A stretch of 64,000 bases of DNA from Tritrichomonas musculus. Lineage: Eukaryota; Parabasalia; Tritrichomonadida; Tritrichomonadidae. Location: assembly GCA_039105265.1 (NCBI GenBank), contig JAPFFF010000058.1, forward strand, positions 1,014,072 to 1,078,071, in the 5' to 3' direction. Below the pieces are notes generated by a model. That model searched no databases. It was given only the letters and a program-made list of their open reading frames with translations, and was not told the origin of the DNA. Numbering within the stretch: the first letter of the stretch is position 1; each line of letters starts with the position of its first letter. The translations under genes were made by a program, and so were the position numbers. This document shows positions 31,911 to 41,244 of the stretch, in pieces.

Positions 31911-34017
31911 GGGTGCACTTTAAACGGTCGTCATGAAAAATATAAATATCTTCACATATATAATGAATTAATTGCCATAAATAGAATATTTATTTGTTAT
32001 TCTTTTTATATTAATTATTAAAATAGTTTAATGCCAATATATGAAATATTACAAAAATAAAATATTCAAATTTCATGTAAAATCAAAAATTTGAAAATTC
32101 GCTCTTTAAAAATCTTTGTAATCCGATATACATTAACATATCAAAATTTGAGAGAATAAGGTTTAAATCATAAGCCCCTCTATTAAAAATAAAGATTTTA
32201 AAAAATATTAAAATATACGTTAGATAGTTATCTATTTTTAGAAGGTAATGTTAACCAAAATCATAAACGTACGAAAAATTATAAAATCGCTGCAAACTTT
32301 TTTGTGATGAATAAAAAAAAATTAGATTCAATTTATCATATTTACCATCACTTCAACGACAAATATCACGTTCGTTCTCGTAAAGCCACACAAAAAAAAG
32401 ATATCAAATATTGATGCTGAAAACTTTTTTTGATAAAACTTTGTAAATCAGCATATTTTTATATTATAATTAATTTGTTATAATTATGAGAAAATACATT
32501 AAGTAGATATTGCTGAGAAGAAAAATTTGAAAAAAAACGTATTTGCTTTATAAGTTTTTTTATAGTTTATTTAATCAAATGTAATATTGACAAATCGATT
32601 TAATATTAATTAAAGTTTTCTTTTAGTATAAAAGAACTATTTTTCGTGCTGATGATTGTCGAAATATGATGTCAATCAGCATGTCAAAAATAATATTTTT
32701 AAGCTTACTCTCTTTACATCTCTTCTAAATTTCGCATAACTTTAATAAAAAGGTAAAAATTAAGCAAAATATTAAGGCATAAAGGTCTCTATTCAAAATA
32801 AAATGATTCAAATTTTTTACACCAAAACGACGTTTTACATAAATAAATTATATGATTCATCATGTATCGATGGTATTAAAATAGAATTAAAGAAGAAATT
32901 TATGATAAATTTTATTTCAAATAAGATTTTGATTAAATTTTTAATAACAAAAAAATGGTGGAAAAAAAAAAAAGAATCAAAAAAAGATGAAGAAGATGAT
33001 AAAAAAGTTGATGCTAAAAATACTGAATAAGACGAAGATATAAATGCAGAAAAATATATAAATATTGAATGATACTATTAAAATAAATATAATTTTGATG
33101 TTAAAATTTTGTATCATTTATTTTGAATAGAGACCTTTATGCCTTAATATTTTGCTTAATTTTTACCTTTTTATTAAAGTTATGCGAAATTTAGAAGAGA
33201 TGTAAAGAGAGTAAGCTTAAAAATATTATTTTTGACATGCTGATTGACATCATATTTCGACAATCATCAGCACGAAAAATAGTTCTTTTATACTAAAAGA
33301 AAACTTTAATTAATATTAAATCGATTTGTCAATATTACATTTGATTAAATAAACTATAAAAAAACTTATAAAGCAAATACGTTTTTTTTCAAATTTTTCT
33401 TCTCAGCAATATCTACTTAATGTATTTTCTCATAATTATAACAAATTAATTATAATATAAAAATATGCTGATTTACAAAGTTTTATCAAAAAAAGTTTTC
33501 AGCATCAATATTTGATATCTTTTTTTTGTGTGGCTTTACGAGAACGAACGTGATATTTGTCGTTGAAGTGATGGTAAATATGATAAATTGAATCTAATTT
33601 TTTTTTATTCATCACAAAAAAGTTTGCAGCGATTTTATAATTTTTCGTACGTTTATGATTTTGGTTAACATTACCTTCTAAAAATAGATAACTATCTAAC
33701 GTATATTTTAATATTTTTTAAAATCTTTATTTTTAATAGAGGGGCTCATGATTTAAACTTTAATTTCTTATTATATTTAAATAAACAATAATAATAATCA
33801 TATAAAAATGTATTTACTAAAATTTTTATAGATATCATATCTACATCTTCATTTCTACATGATTTTCGCTTTACATAATCCCAAAATGCTTATTATAGTT
33901 TGTGTGTTTGCAATAATTACAATATTTTAAAAATAATTGCTTATATTTACCAAAATCAAGCATTTTTATAGTGTTATGATATGACCATTTAACCTCTCAA
34001 ATCAGTGGAGTACACCC
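31911..34017. mobile_element. TTAA-flanked element, third level of nest
   Basis: GGGTGCACTT at 31911 and, inverted, GGGTGTACTC ending at 34017, each immediately outside bounded by TTAA (31907-31910 and 34018-34021). TTAA duplications are the signature of piggyBac and Kolobok superfamilies. The TIR is short and imperfect, so the call is moderate. About 250 bp of flank lies on each side of the inner foldback. Confidence 0.5.
32161..33758. mobile_element. Foldback element with ~656-bp inverted arms, innermost of nest
   Basis: The left arm 32161-32817 and right arm 33103-33758 are near-perfect inverted copies (one clear mismatch, TCATAAGC versus TCATGAGC, near the outer end). The arms surround a ~285-bp core. 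Outer flanks read TTTAAA on both sides, which could be a TTAA-type target site, but since it is palindromic this is unproven. The core holds a 75-codon frame (32803-33030) ending in a charged stretch; it is not convincing as a gene. The long-TIR layout recalls foldback or Polinton-end derivatives. Confidence 0.85.
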
Positions 34018-34255
34018 TTAATATTATAATTTTTATAAGTTGAATAAAATTTCATAAATTGTGAAATCAAGAAATTTTCCATTCAAAATATTTTTGCCAA
34101 TTCAAATTTGAATCATTTTTACTTTCTCGAAAAAAAATCATAACAATAGATTTTTAAATTGATTTATTCAACAAAATTGATATAAAAGAATAAAATTATT
34201 TATTTATTTTTATTATTTTGTTTATTTTTTTATAAAGAAATGGTTGAGATCTTCG

Positions 34256-34289
<34 letters not shown>

Positions 34290-34499
34290 GAAGATTCGAA
34301 CTTAATACCTTTTTATTTCTCGGGCAATTTCCGGGCTACAACTCAATTTTTTTTTTGGGCAATGATATCACCAACCGTCGGGCTGACAGTTAGCCCGATG
34401 CAGCCCGACCTGATCTTTCGGGCAGGAAAAGTGACATTGCCCCGGGCATGCCCGGGCTGCCCTTTGTGCATCCCTGATCACAGTACCGTTTTTTCAAAA

Positions 34500-35181
34500 T
34501 AAACTGGTAGACTAGGCTTTTGTGTCCAAACGAGTTTGTATTCAAAAAGTATCCAATGGATACTCATTTTTGTTCGTTATTTTTTGAGAGAATTTGAGTA
34601 TCCAAAATAGCCAAAATGGACACTTTAATTCAATCTTGGATACACCTTTCAATTTTCATTGATTATTTTGAATGTATATTTCGTTTGACCAATTATATCG
34701 ATCCAAATTTACATTGAATTTTATTTTTTATTTCAAATGTTGATCTTCTTGGTCAAAATCATTCTTAGTGAATTTGAAAAGTTTATAATTTATATTTGAG
34801 AGGTTTTTTAAAAATTAAGAATAGTTGGTGTTTAAGGCATTTATTATTGCTTTTTTTCTGATATTAATGAGTTTATTAAAGTAAAAATAAAGTATCCAAT
34901 AAAAAATTTTTTGGATACTTCAACACAAATCTTTGAATAAAATACTAAATAAAAAAGCAGTTTTATGTCCAAAAAAAGTGACAGCTTTTTACAAAAAGTC
35001 GAAAATGGACACTCAGTTCACTGGATACAAAAGCCTAGCTAGTAGTCATTTTTGCATACAACTCAATTTTCAATTTATTATTGAAAACTAATAATTATTT
35101 ATTTCAAAATTGAGTTGATTATTTTCATTTTTCAATACTATTCAGAAAAATTGAGTTGTATGCAAAAATGACTACCAGTTT
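34500..35181. mobile_element. Small palindromic MITE (about 147 bp) interrupted by another element
   Basis: The right part ends GAGTTGTATGCAAAAATGAC followed by TACCAGTTTA. The left part begins TAAACTGGTAG and, after the insert, continues TCATTTTTGCATACAACTC, so the two ends mirror each other over about 35 bp. Both termini carry TA. It starts one base after the target duplication of the MULE-like element. Confidence 0.6.
34512..35038. mobile_element. 527-bp MITE inserted in the left terminus of the palindromic MITE
   Basis: TIRs CTAGGCTTTTGTGTCCA and, inverted, CTAGGCTTTTGTATCCA (17 bp, one mismatch). Flanks CTGGTAGA (34504-34511) and CTAGTAGT (35039-35046) are degenerate copies of CTGGTAGT, the sequence expected from the intact end of the host MITE, i.e. 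an aged 8-bp duplication. Non-coding. Confidence 0.6.
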
Positions 35182-35264
35182 AATATTTTTAATAAACATT
35201 TTTACATTCATAATAAAATATGTATTGGAAAAAAATAATATTTATTATTAACTAATTCATACTT

Positions 35265-35525
35265 TCAAGGACAACGATACTTGTTTGCAAGGAGATGGTG
35301 AAACTCTCTTCAATTTAGGTGGCATGCATCAAGCAGGAGTTGGTTGTGAAGTTGATAATGAAAAATCAGTTGAAAGGAGCAGGTAGCGTCAAATGCATGC
35401 ACAATCTTAGTACAATGCTATTCTATGGCAGAGGCGTCCAACAAAGCAATGAAGAAGGATTCAAATATTTGAAAATGGCCGCCGATATTGAAAACAGTCT
35501 TTCAATTTGGGAGTTGTTGGGATAA
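35265..35525 (+). pseudogene. Sel1-repeat gene fragment
   Basis: Two Sel1-like repeats in two frames: LFNLGGMHQAGVGCEVDNEK, then after a frame change GAGSVKCMHNLSTMLFYGRG with GFKYLKMAADIENS. Sel1 repeats are ~36-residue helical hairpins used as scaffolds and are abundant in trichomonads. The fragment starts right after mobile DNA and ends at a stop in mid-repeat. Confidence 0.75.
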
Positions 35526-35736
35526 GCTTAAAAACAAATTCATTATCACATCATTTTTAAAAAATGCATAAATGAAATGTATAAAAATATTAAAAAATGA
35601 ATCATTAAAAAAAAAAAATAAATTTAGTATTTAATTTTTGAATAGTTTATTCATTGAAAAAGTTCAAGAGCCAACTTAGCCCTTAATAAGATAATCATTC
35701 AACTTTCGAATAAAAATTAATTTTAATTTTAGTTGC

Positions 35737-37773
35737 TTAGCGTTGATAGCGGACTGGCGTGTTTGGTGTGTTTGGCGGCGGATCTCCACCGACGAAAACA
35801 GCACTCATATATTCACCTGCAACGCAGAAAGTGGCACCGCCTGTCATCGTCGTCTCTGTTGGCGAATAAACGTTTCCGTCGCTTGGGCCACTGCTGAGGA
35901 GGAGTTGGCCATAACGGTTGTATCCACAGGCGAGGACTCTGCCTTCACGCGTCTCGAAAAGTGAATGAAGACATCCGGCGTAGGCTGCCCTGATTTCCTG
36001 ACCAGAAAGTGACGAAATCTCAGTGAAAGATGGAACTCCACTTCTTCCTTGCTCAAAGCCGAGCTGGCCATAACTGTTTGATCCGCGCCCAAAGACTCGG
36101 CCTTCACTGCTGACTGCCAGGCAGTGATCGCACGAGCCAGACAGCCAGACGACTTTTTGGCCTGACAATTCTGAAACCTCTGAAAATTTGAGGACGCAGC
36201 TTCCTGATTCGACGACTGACGCGAAGACCCGCCCGCTCCAGCTCAGCGCAAAAACTGAATTGTCGAGGCAGGCAACCATCGTCGCCTTCTCGCCGCCAGG
36301 AAGAGAAACAGCATCGATGCGCGACGATGGCGAATTTCTGACTGAGCCACGGTTGATGAAGATGACTTCACCGTCGGTGCAGATTGCAGCAGTATGCGTA
36401 TAACCGCCGAAAAGTGACACTGGTTCGTGGCTGCCGATGTCAAGAAAAACTGGGGTGCCTCCGTTTATTCCATAATCGCAGAAAACGAGCTGCCTCCCGC
36501 TGCCACAACTTTTTGTGAACATGTAGAGAGTGCCATAATCAGTGCAGACAGCAGAAACAGGCGCGAGCGGCCGCCCGCTGCTGTCATTCATCGAAAATTC
36601 TTTAAATCGGCTGATGCCTGTCTTCTCGAGCGAGCCGCTGATTCGGCCGTCGTTGTTGTAGCCAACTCCGATCAGAGAGCCAGAACGAGTGACAGAAACC
36701 GAGTGGTGGCAGTAGGCTGAGTAAGACAGAAGCGAAGACGGATCCAGCTGCAAATTCTGAGGAGGGTGGATGACTGCATCATTATGCTTGTTTTTACTGG
36801 GGTTTTCGCCAATCTGACGGTCTTCATCATATCCGCCAACGACGATATTTTCAGCGTATCGTTGAATGTGACGATAGAAACCGTTTCCTTCTCTTTCGTT
36901 TGACTTGGACGATTTTTGCCGTGAATCTTTCATGCTGAAGTAGAAGCACTTCCTGATCTTGTTCCAGAGCGGGACTGTCATTTCATTCGGATTGAATTTG
37001 TCAATGAACTCTTTCAATTTAGATTCACTCAAAAAGTCAAAATTGACCTCTTCATAGAAATAAATGTCACTCAAACCGTCATCCATTGAAAATTGACACT
37101 TTTCTTCATCATCATCTTCTTTTTTGCTCGTGAATTTGTCAATCAGGTCAAGGAGCCAGTCTTCGCTTTCAATCGTCAGTTTGGCGCTTTTTAAAATTGA
37201 ATAAAAAACAGTTCTAGAAAGGTCAATTATTTGATCAGTATCAATCGAATATAATTTTGATGCAATGTATTCAATAATTTTACTCTGATTCCACATTTCG
37301 GATGAATCAGAATTCATTTCAAGAAATGAAACAAATTCTAGTTTTTCGCTGATTTTCTTCTCAAAATTTTCTTCTTCATCATCATCAGCGAAAAGTTCGT
37401 CAAGTTTCGTGAACATTTCTTTGTTTTTTAAAAGAATCGAGATGATTTGAAGCTGAAAACATTCTTCTTTGTTCAGATCTATCGAGTTACCTTTACTGAT
37501 TGATTCAAAAAGAGAAAAGACTTCTTCACTCATTTTAGTTAAATAATTAGTTTTCGATCGATTGGTAGAATTCGTGTCAGAAAAATGAACAGAAGTAATT
37601 GTGGGATCTGATTGATGAATTTGTGAAACTTTTGGAGAAATAAATTCTGCAAAGAGATTTTTCATTTGGATCTCGTGCTCTCCAAAAATAAATTTAAAGT
37701 CTTCACCATAACTTTGATTTTGGACTAGATTTTTTAATCCTGCTGATGATAATATGAACGATTTCTTGCTCAT
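35737..37773 (-). CDS. BTB-like N-terminal plus RCC1-repeat protein
   Basis: A 678-residue protein from the ATG at 37771-37773; an ATG 22 codons upstream (37839) is open but less likely, because MSKKSFILSSAGLKNLV is the typical start of this trichomonad family. Residues ~20-130 are BTB/BACK-like (EDFKFIFGEHEIQMKNLFAEFISPKVS), followed by helical and acidic regions. From about residue 310 to the end are RCC1-type beta-propeller repeats (SVSVTRSGSLIGVGYNNDGR, CLAVSSEGRVFGRGSNSYGQLG, SLFETREGRVLACGYNRYGQ). RCC1 propellers bind proteins or chromatin and some act as Ran GEFs; with a BTB-like part a scaffold or ubiquitin-ligase adaptor role is plausible. A TCAATT just upstream is an imperfect initiator. 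Its 3' kilobase is much richer in G and C than its 5' half. A TAAA follows the stop by a few bases. Confidence 0.8.
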   Translation of the reverse strand: MSKKSFILSSAGLKNLVQNQSYGEDFKFIFGEHEIQMKNLFAEFISPKVSQIHQSDPTITSVHFSDTNSTNRSKTNYLTKMSEEVFSLFESISKGNSIDLNKEECFQLQIISILLKNKEMFTKLDELFADDDEEENFEKKISEKLEFVSFLEMNSDSSEMWNQSKIIEYIASKLYSIDTDQIIDLSRTVFYSILKSAKLTIESEDWLLDLIDKFTSKKEDDDEEKCQFSMDDGLSDIYFYEEVNFDFLSESKLKEFIDKFNPNEMTVPLWNKIRKCFYFSMKDSRQKSSKSNEREGNGFYRHIQRYAENIVVGGYDEDRQIGENPSKNKHNDAVIHPPQNLQLDPSSLLSYSAYCHHSVSVTRSGSLIGVGYNNDGRISGSLEKTGISRFKEFSMNDSSGRPLAPVSAVCTDYGTLYMFTKSCGSGRQLVFCDYGINGGTPVFLDIGSHEPVSLFGGYTHTAAICTDGEVIFINRGSVRNSPSSRIDAVSLPGGEKATMVACLDNSVFALSWSGRVFASVVESGSCVLKFSEVSELSGQKVVWLSGSCDHCLAVSSEGRVFGRGSNSYGQLGFEQGRSGVPSFTEISSLSGQEIRAAYAGCLHSLFETREGRVLACGYNRYGQLLLSSGPSDGNVYSPTETTMTGGATFCVAGEYMSAVFVGGDPPPNTPNTPVRYQR

Positions 37774-39400
37774 AATAATTGATAAATTTTTGCCATATTT
37801 TTTTTCATTCAATTTTTTACAGGAGAATGTTAATCTCACAAAATATAATCGTTTATAGACTGACAGATTCTATGAGCTTATTCAAATAAATTGAGAGATT
37901 ATTTTATTTTATATAATTTATATATTTCTTATAAAAAATCATATTAATCAATCAAATAAACATTTAGATAAAATATAATAAATATAGATACTTCATATAT
38001 ATTATATAAAAACATATTATTAAATTCTAATGTAATAATAAAAATGAAATTGAAGAATAAAAATAAGTCTGTGTTAAATATTTTTCACAAATAAGTATAT
38101 TTTATACGAAATAATATAAATATCCTATTTTCTCATCAAAGAATTAAACAATTTAAATACCTGAAATATTTATGCAATAGACTCTTTATTTTATTCCAAA
38201 TTTTATATTTTGAGAGAATATCCATATTACTCATTAGTAATCATCTAACAAATCTGTATTTTATTCGCTACATTGTTCTAAAACGAACCTCGCAAAAAAA
38301 ATCCGAACGATAGATTCAATTTTTTCAAATTATATTGAGAGAAAACTCTTAATTTTACTCGTTGGAAGATTAGAATTTCAATTAATTATTTTCATCATAT
38401 ATATTGAAAATTGAATATTATTAAAAATATTAAAAATTTATTTCTTTAATATCATAATTATGAATAAATATATATAAAATATTATAATTGAAATAAAATT
38501 AATAAATATAATATATAATAATAGAAATAATAATAAAATAGAGACATTTTTCTAATAAATAAATCAAAGATAAATGCTTATTTTTGTTTGAAAAAAAGCA
38601 AAGAATAATAATCTATGTTTATTTTAATAATAATTATATATAATTATAATTAAAATAAAAATATATCTTTAATAAAATGAATATAGTATTAATATTCTCT
38701 ATTACTTTACAAAATAAAGAATATTGTATTGAATATTTTATCTTAATAAAATGATATAATCGTTTTTTATAAGAAAATTATTTTAACGATTTCAATTTAT
38801 TCAATTTATTTGAGACCATTTATCTCAATTAATTGAATTTTGAGAAATGGTCTCAAATTAACTTTCAACTCTGAACTTATTAAGGTATTCATTCAATTAT
38901 GAAGTATTCAAAAAGTGACAACAAAAATACAAATTTTGCGAAAAATATCATTATAAATTTTAATTTTTTTATTAAATATTCATAAAAATAAAAATATCAT
39001 TATATAATATATTTATATTATTGTATATCATGCTAAAAGTAGAGATAATTTCATAAATAATCACTCAGATTTTTTTTCTAAACTTATCAAATTGTAAAAT
39101 TTTCATTCAAAAAGAAAAATTAGTTTATTTTTATATCATACGTCAATTTTACCATTTTATTTAGTAAATAAATTTATGTCATCATATATTTTATTATATT
39201 ACAATATGATATCATAAACTGCTTTTGTTCAACCTTAATAGGGTCTCATTAAAATCTTACACAATTTTTTGGGCGAAAGCCAATCGACAAATAGAATTTT
39301 TTTTTTTTTTTTTAATAAATTTAATTCAAATATTTGTTGTTAATTGGTAAAAAAAAAATTTCTCGAATGGTCCACTTTTTGAACTTTTCCCTCTCAATAA
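37774..39400. other. AT-rich intergenic region
   Basis: No gene was seen. A hairpin at 38808-38858 (ATTTGAGACCATTT mirrored by AAATGGTCTCAAAT, with a further inner pairing) is the only structure, together with a T run at about 39298-39314. Confidence 0.4.
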
Positions 39401-39621
39401 TCTCCAGATGTTTATGCTTTTGCCATTTTAATATATGAAGTTGTTACCAACTAAATTCAATATCCAAGTTTTCAATCAGGGGAAATGACCTCTTTTCAAT
39501 TTAGCAAAAAAAATTTTGAAGATGATTATCGTCCTACATTTGATGTGCCATTAAAAAGTCAATTCAAGAGTTGATTGAAAAAAGCTGATCATCAAACCCA
39601 AGAAAAATACCATCTATTTAG
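39401..39621 (+). pseudogene. Protein-kinase C-lobe relic
   Basis: The text SPDVYAFAILIYEVVTN (kinase subdomain IX, D-V-Y-x-F) is followed after a stop by YPSFQSGEMTSFQFSKK, then after a frame change FEDDYRPTFDVPLKSQFKS, and finally SSNPRKIPSI preceded by a TGA where the family has Trp (C-W-S-x-x-P-x-x-R-P-S-F). The N-lobe and catalytic loop are missing. This matches the tail of the TKL-like kinases expanded in trichomonads. Confidence 0.75.
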
Positions 39622-39934
39622 AATATACTAAACAATAAATATATTATTATTTATCTATTAATATGAGAGAGACAGTTTTATGTTTATTTTTATGTCATCA
39701 GATTGCTTTTAATTCAGGTTTTTGTATGAATAACAAGGAGGAATGAATAAATGCGCATTTATATAAATAAATTATTTTTATCAAATTTGAGATGTTTCTT
39801 TATATTTTATCAAAGTTATTTGAAAAACTTGTGAACAATTTTCTATGCCTCTTAATTTTTGATAAATATTATTTATATTTTGAATTGATTATTTCTTATC
39901 AAATATGCTTCAACCAAAAGAACGCCAATTGATA

Positions 39935-39940
39935 TCATTT
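39935..39940 (+). promoter_or_regulatory. Initiator TCATTT before the membrane-protein gene
   Basis: TCA+1TTT with the A at 39937, 21 nt before the ATG at 39958. Confidence 0.55.
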
Positions 39941-39957
39941 TTATATAAGAATAGTAA

Positions 39958-40872
39958 ATGGCTACTCTCACCAAGCCTTCAACGCTTCTATGGCTATGCT
40001 TTTGCTTGGTCCTTGTTGTTAACCTAGCAGTTATGTGCATCCCAGTTTTCATCAAACAAGATGTTGTTAAAAATCTGATCAAACCATTCACAACGGCAGT
40101 ATTTATGATGGAAGGAATTTACTTCCTATTACCAAACGGAATTGGTGGATATGACTCAAGACTTATAAATACTGGAAGTGCAATTTGCGTTTTATTCATT
40201 GTTGTTTTTGCGATGCTTGAAAACTTTCTCCCAGAAGCACCAAATTCACAAGGAGGAAATAATCAAGATAATAATCAAGGTAATGATCAAGAAAATGGTA
40301 ATGTAGATCATAATGTTGACCAACAATCAATTCCAGCTGAACAAAACACCTCAAAACCATCAGATGGAAAGCCAAGTCTCGACAACATGGGTGACTTCAA
40401 ATATTTGACTGCGATCTACGTCGTAATTATGTGGTGCACATACATGATGGACGGAATGGACTTCTTTGCAGGCATGAAAAACGGTCCAAAACGACTAATC
40501 AACGGTTTGTTTGTCTACATCTTCCGCCTCGGGACACTTCAATATGTATATGGAATGCTCGTTATGAACGACAACCCACCAAAATGGCTCTACTACCTCT
40601 ACATGGTCCCGCAAGCCGTTTTGTGGCCAATTGCAGCCTTGATTTCATTCTACGTTGACTCGCCAACAGGATCAATGCACAGCTGCACACACTGCTTCGC
40701 GGCAATCATGGCCGGCGCGATCCTCTACATGGGCTTCAGGATGATGTACCAATTCCAGCAGGCATTCAAAGACGACAGCGACACAAAAAACCGAATCATT
40801 CAGGGTGCCACTCTCGCCGTTGGCTACCTCTGGTTCTGCTTCATCGGAGGAATTTGGACAATGAACAACTAA
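39958..40872 (+). CDS. Eight-helix membrane protein, ZIP-transporter-like topology
   Basis: A 304-residue protein with about eight hydrophobic segments: residues ~9-31, 42-60, 68-90, then a hydrophilic N/Q/D-rich loop (~91-142), and ~145-165, 180-203, 210-233, 240-263 and 278-300. Three helices, a variable polar loop, then five helices is the layout of ZIP zinc/iron transporters. MMEGIYFLLPNG and CTYMMDGMDFFAGM sit where ZIP helices 2 and 4 carry related motifs. The family's metal-binding H-x-x-P-E/H-E-x-P signature is not seen, so transport of metal is uncertain and another polytopic family is possible. The 3' half uses more G/C-ending codons than the 5' half. Confidence 0.75.
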   Translation: MATLTKPSTLLWLCFCLVLVVNLAVMCIPVFIKQDVVKNLIKPFTTAVFMMEGIYFLLPNGIGGYDSRLINTGSAICVLFIVVFAMLENFLPEAPNSQGGNNQDNNQGNDQENGNVDHNVDQQSIPAEQNTSKPSDGKPSLDNMGDFKYLTAIYVVIMWCTYMMDGMDFFAGMKNGPKRLINGLFVYIFRLGTLQYVYGMLVMNDNPPKWLYYLYMVPQAVLWPIAALISFYVDSPTGSMHSCTHCFAAIMAGAILYMGFRMMYQFQQAFKDDSDTKNRIIQGATLAVGYLWFCFIGGIWTMNN

Positions 40873-40880
40873 TTTATTGT

Positions 40881-40987
40881 TATGTTTTATATTATTAATA
40901 AATCAAATCTTATGAATGAAATTTATGTTTTATATTATTAATAAATCAAATCTTATGAATGAAATTTATGTTTTATATTATTAATAA
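40881..40987 (+). repeat. 43-bp tandem repeat in the 3' flank (2.5 copies)
   Basis: TATGTTTTATATTATTAATA begins copies at 40881, 40924 and 40967. The repeats start 8 bp after the stop codon, so they probably duplicate the 3' end-processing region. Confidence 0.85.
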
Positions 40988-41236
40988 TGCCATGCTCGAC
41001 CTTCCATTCCATTATTAAAATTTTGACAAAAATTCATTTGAATGAAATGAAAACAAAATTTTGGTTGATAATTAAAGTTTAAATAACGATGTTAACGTTG
41101 TCAACGATCTTATCCAAAAAAGTGCCACCGTTATTGAAATTATTCAACATTGACCATACCTCAAATTTCAATTATTGGTCACACCTTAAATTTTATCAAA
41201 ATCAAATAATTTTTTCCATTTTTTATATCAATATCA
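40988..41236. other. Short AT-rich intergenic stretch
   Basis: Nothing was recognised; it ends at the target duplication of the hAT-like element. Confidence 0.4.
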
Positions 41237-41244
41237 GTATTTAT

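Larger units (their letters stand above)
31614..34476. mobile_element. hAT-like element with GCCCGGGCA subterminal repeats, second level of nest
   Basis: Perfect 10-bp ends CAGGGATGCA/TGCATCCCTG and a perfect 8-bp target duplication ATCACAGT at 31606-31613 and 34477-34484. The first ~170 and last ~170 bp are packed with GGGC/GCCCGGGCA motifs, typical hAT subterminal binding-site clusters and strikingly GC-rich here. No transposase is present. Excluding the inner element it is about 750 bp. Confidence 0.9.
31257..34489. mobile_element. MULE-like MITE (362 bp before insertions), outermost of a four-level nest
   Basis: Terminal inverted repeats of 32 bp with two mismatches begin ACGGTATTGCGATCGGATGT at 31257 and, inverted from 34489, ACGGTACTGTGATCGGATGT; both continue to GTCAAAA. 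They are flanked by a perfect 10-bp direct repeat TTTTTCAAAA at 31247-31256 and 34490-34499; 9-11-bp duplications are typical of Mutator-like elements. The hAT-like element at 31614 has inserted within 25 bp of the right end, inside the TIR. Confidence 0.75.

Noticed and set aside
32803-33030. 75-codon frame in the foldback core as a transposase
   Set aside because: Too short, no motif, ends in a low-complexity K/E/D run and its start lies in the inverted arm.
36427-36720. Plus-strand frames inside the RCC1 gene
   Set aside because: Open only because of the G/C-ending codons of the minus-strand gene; no family resemblance.
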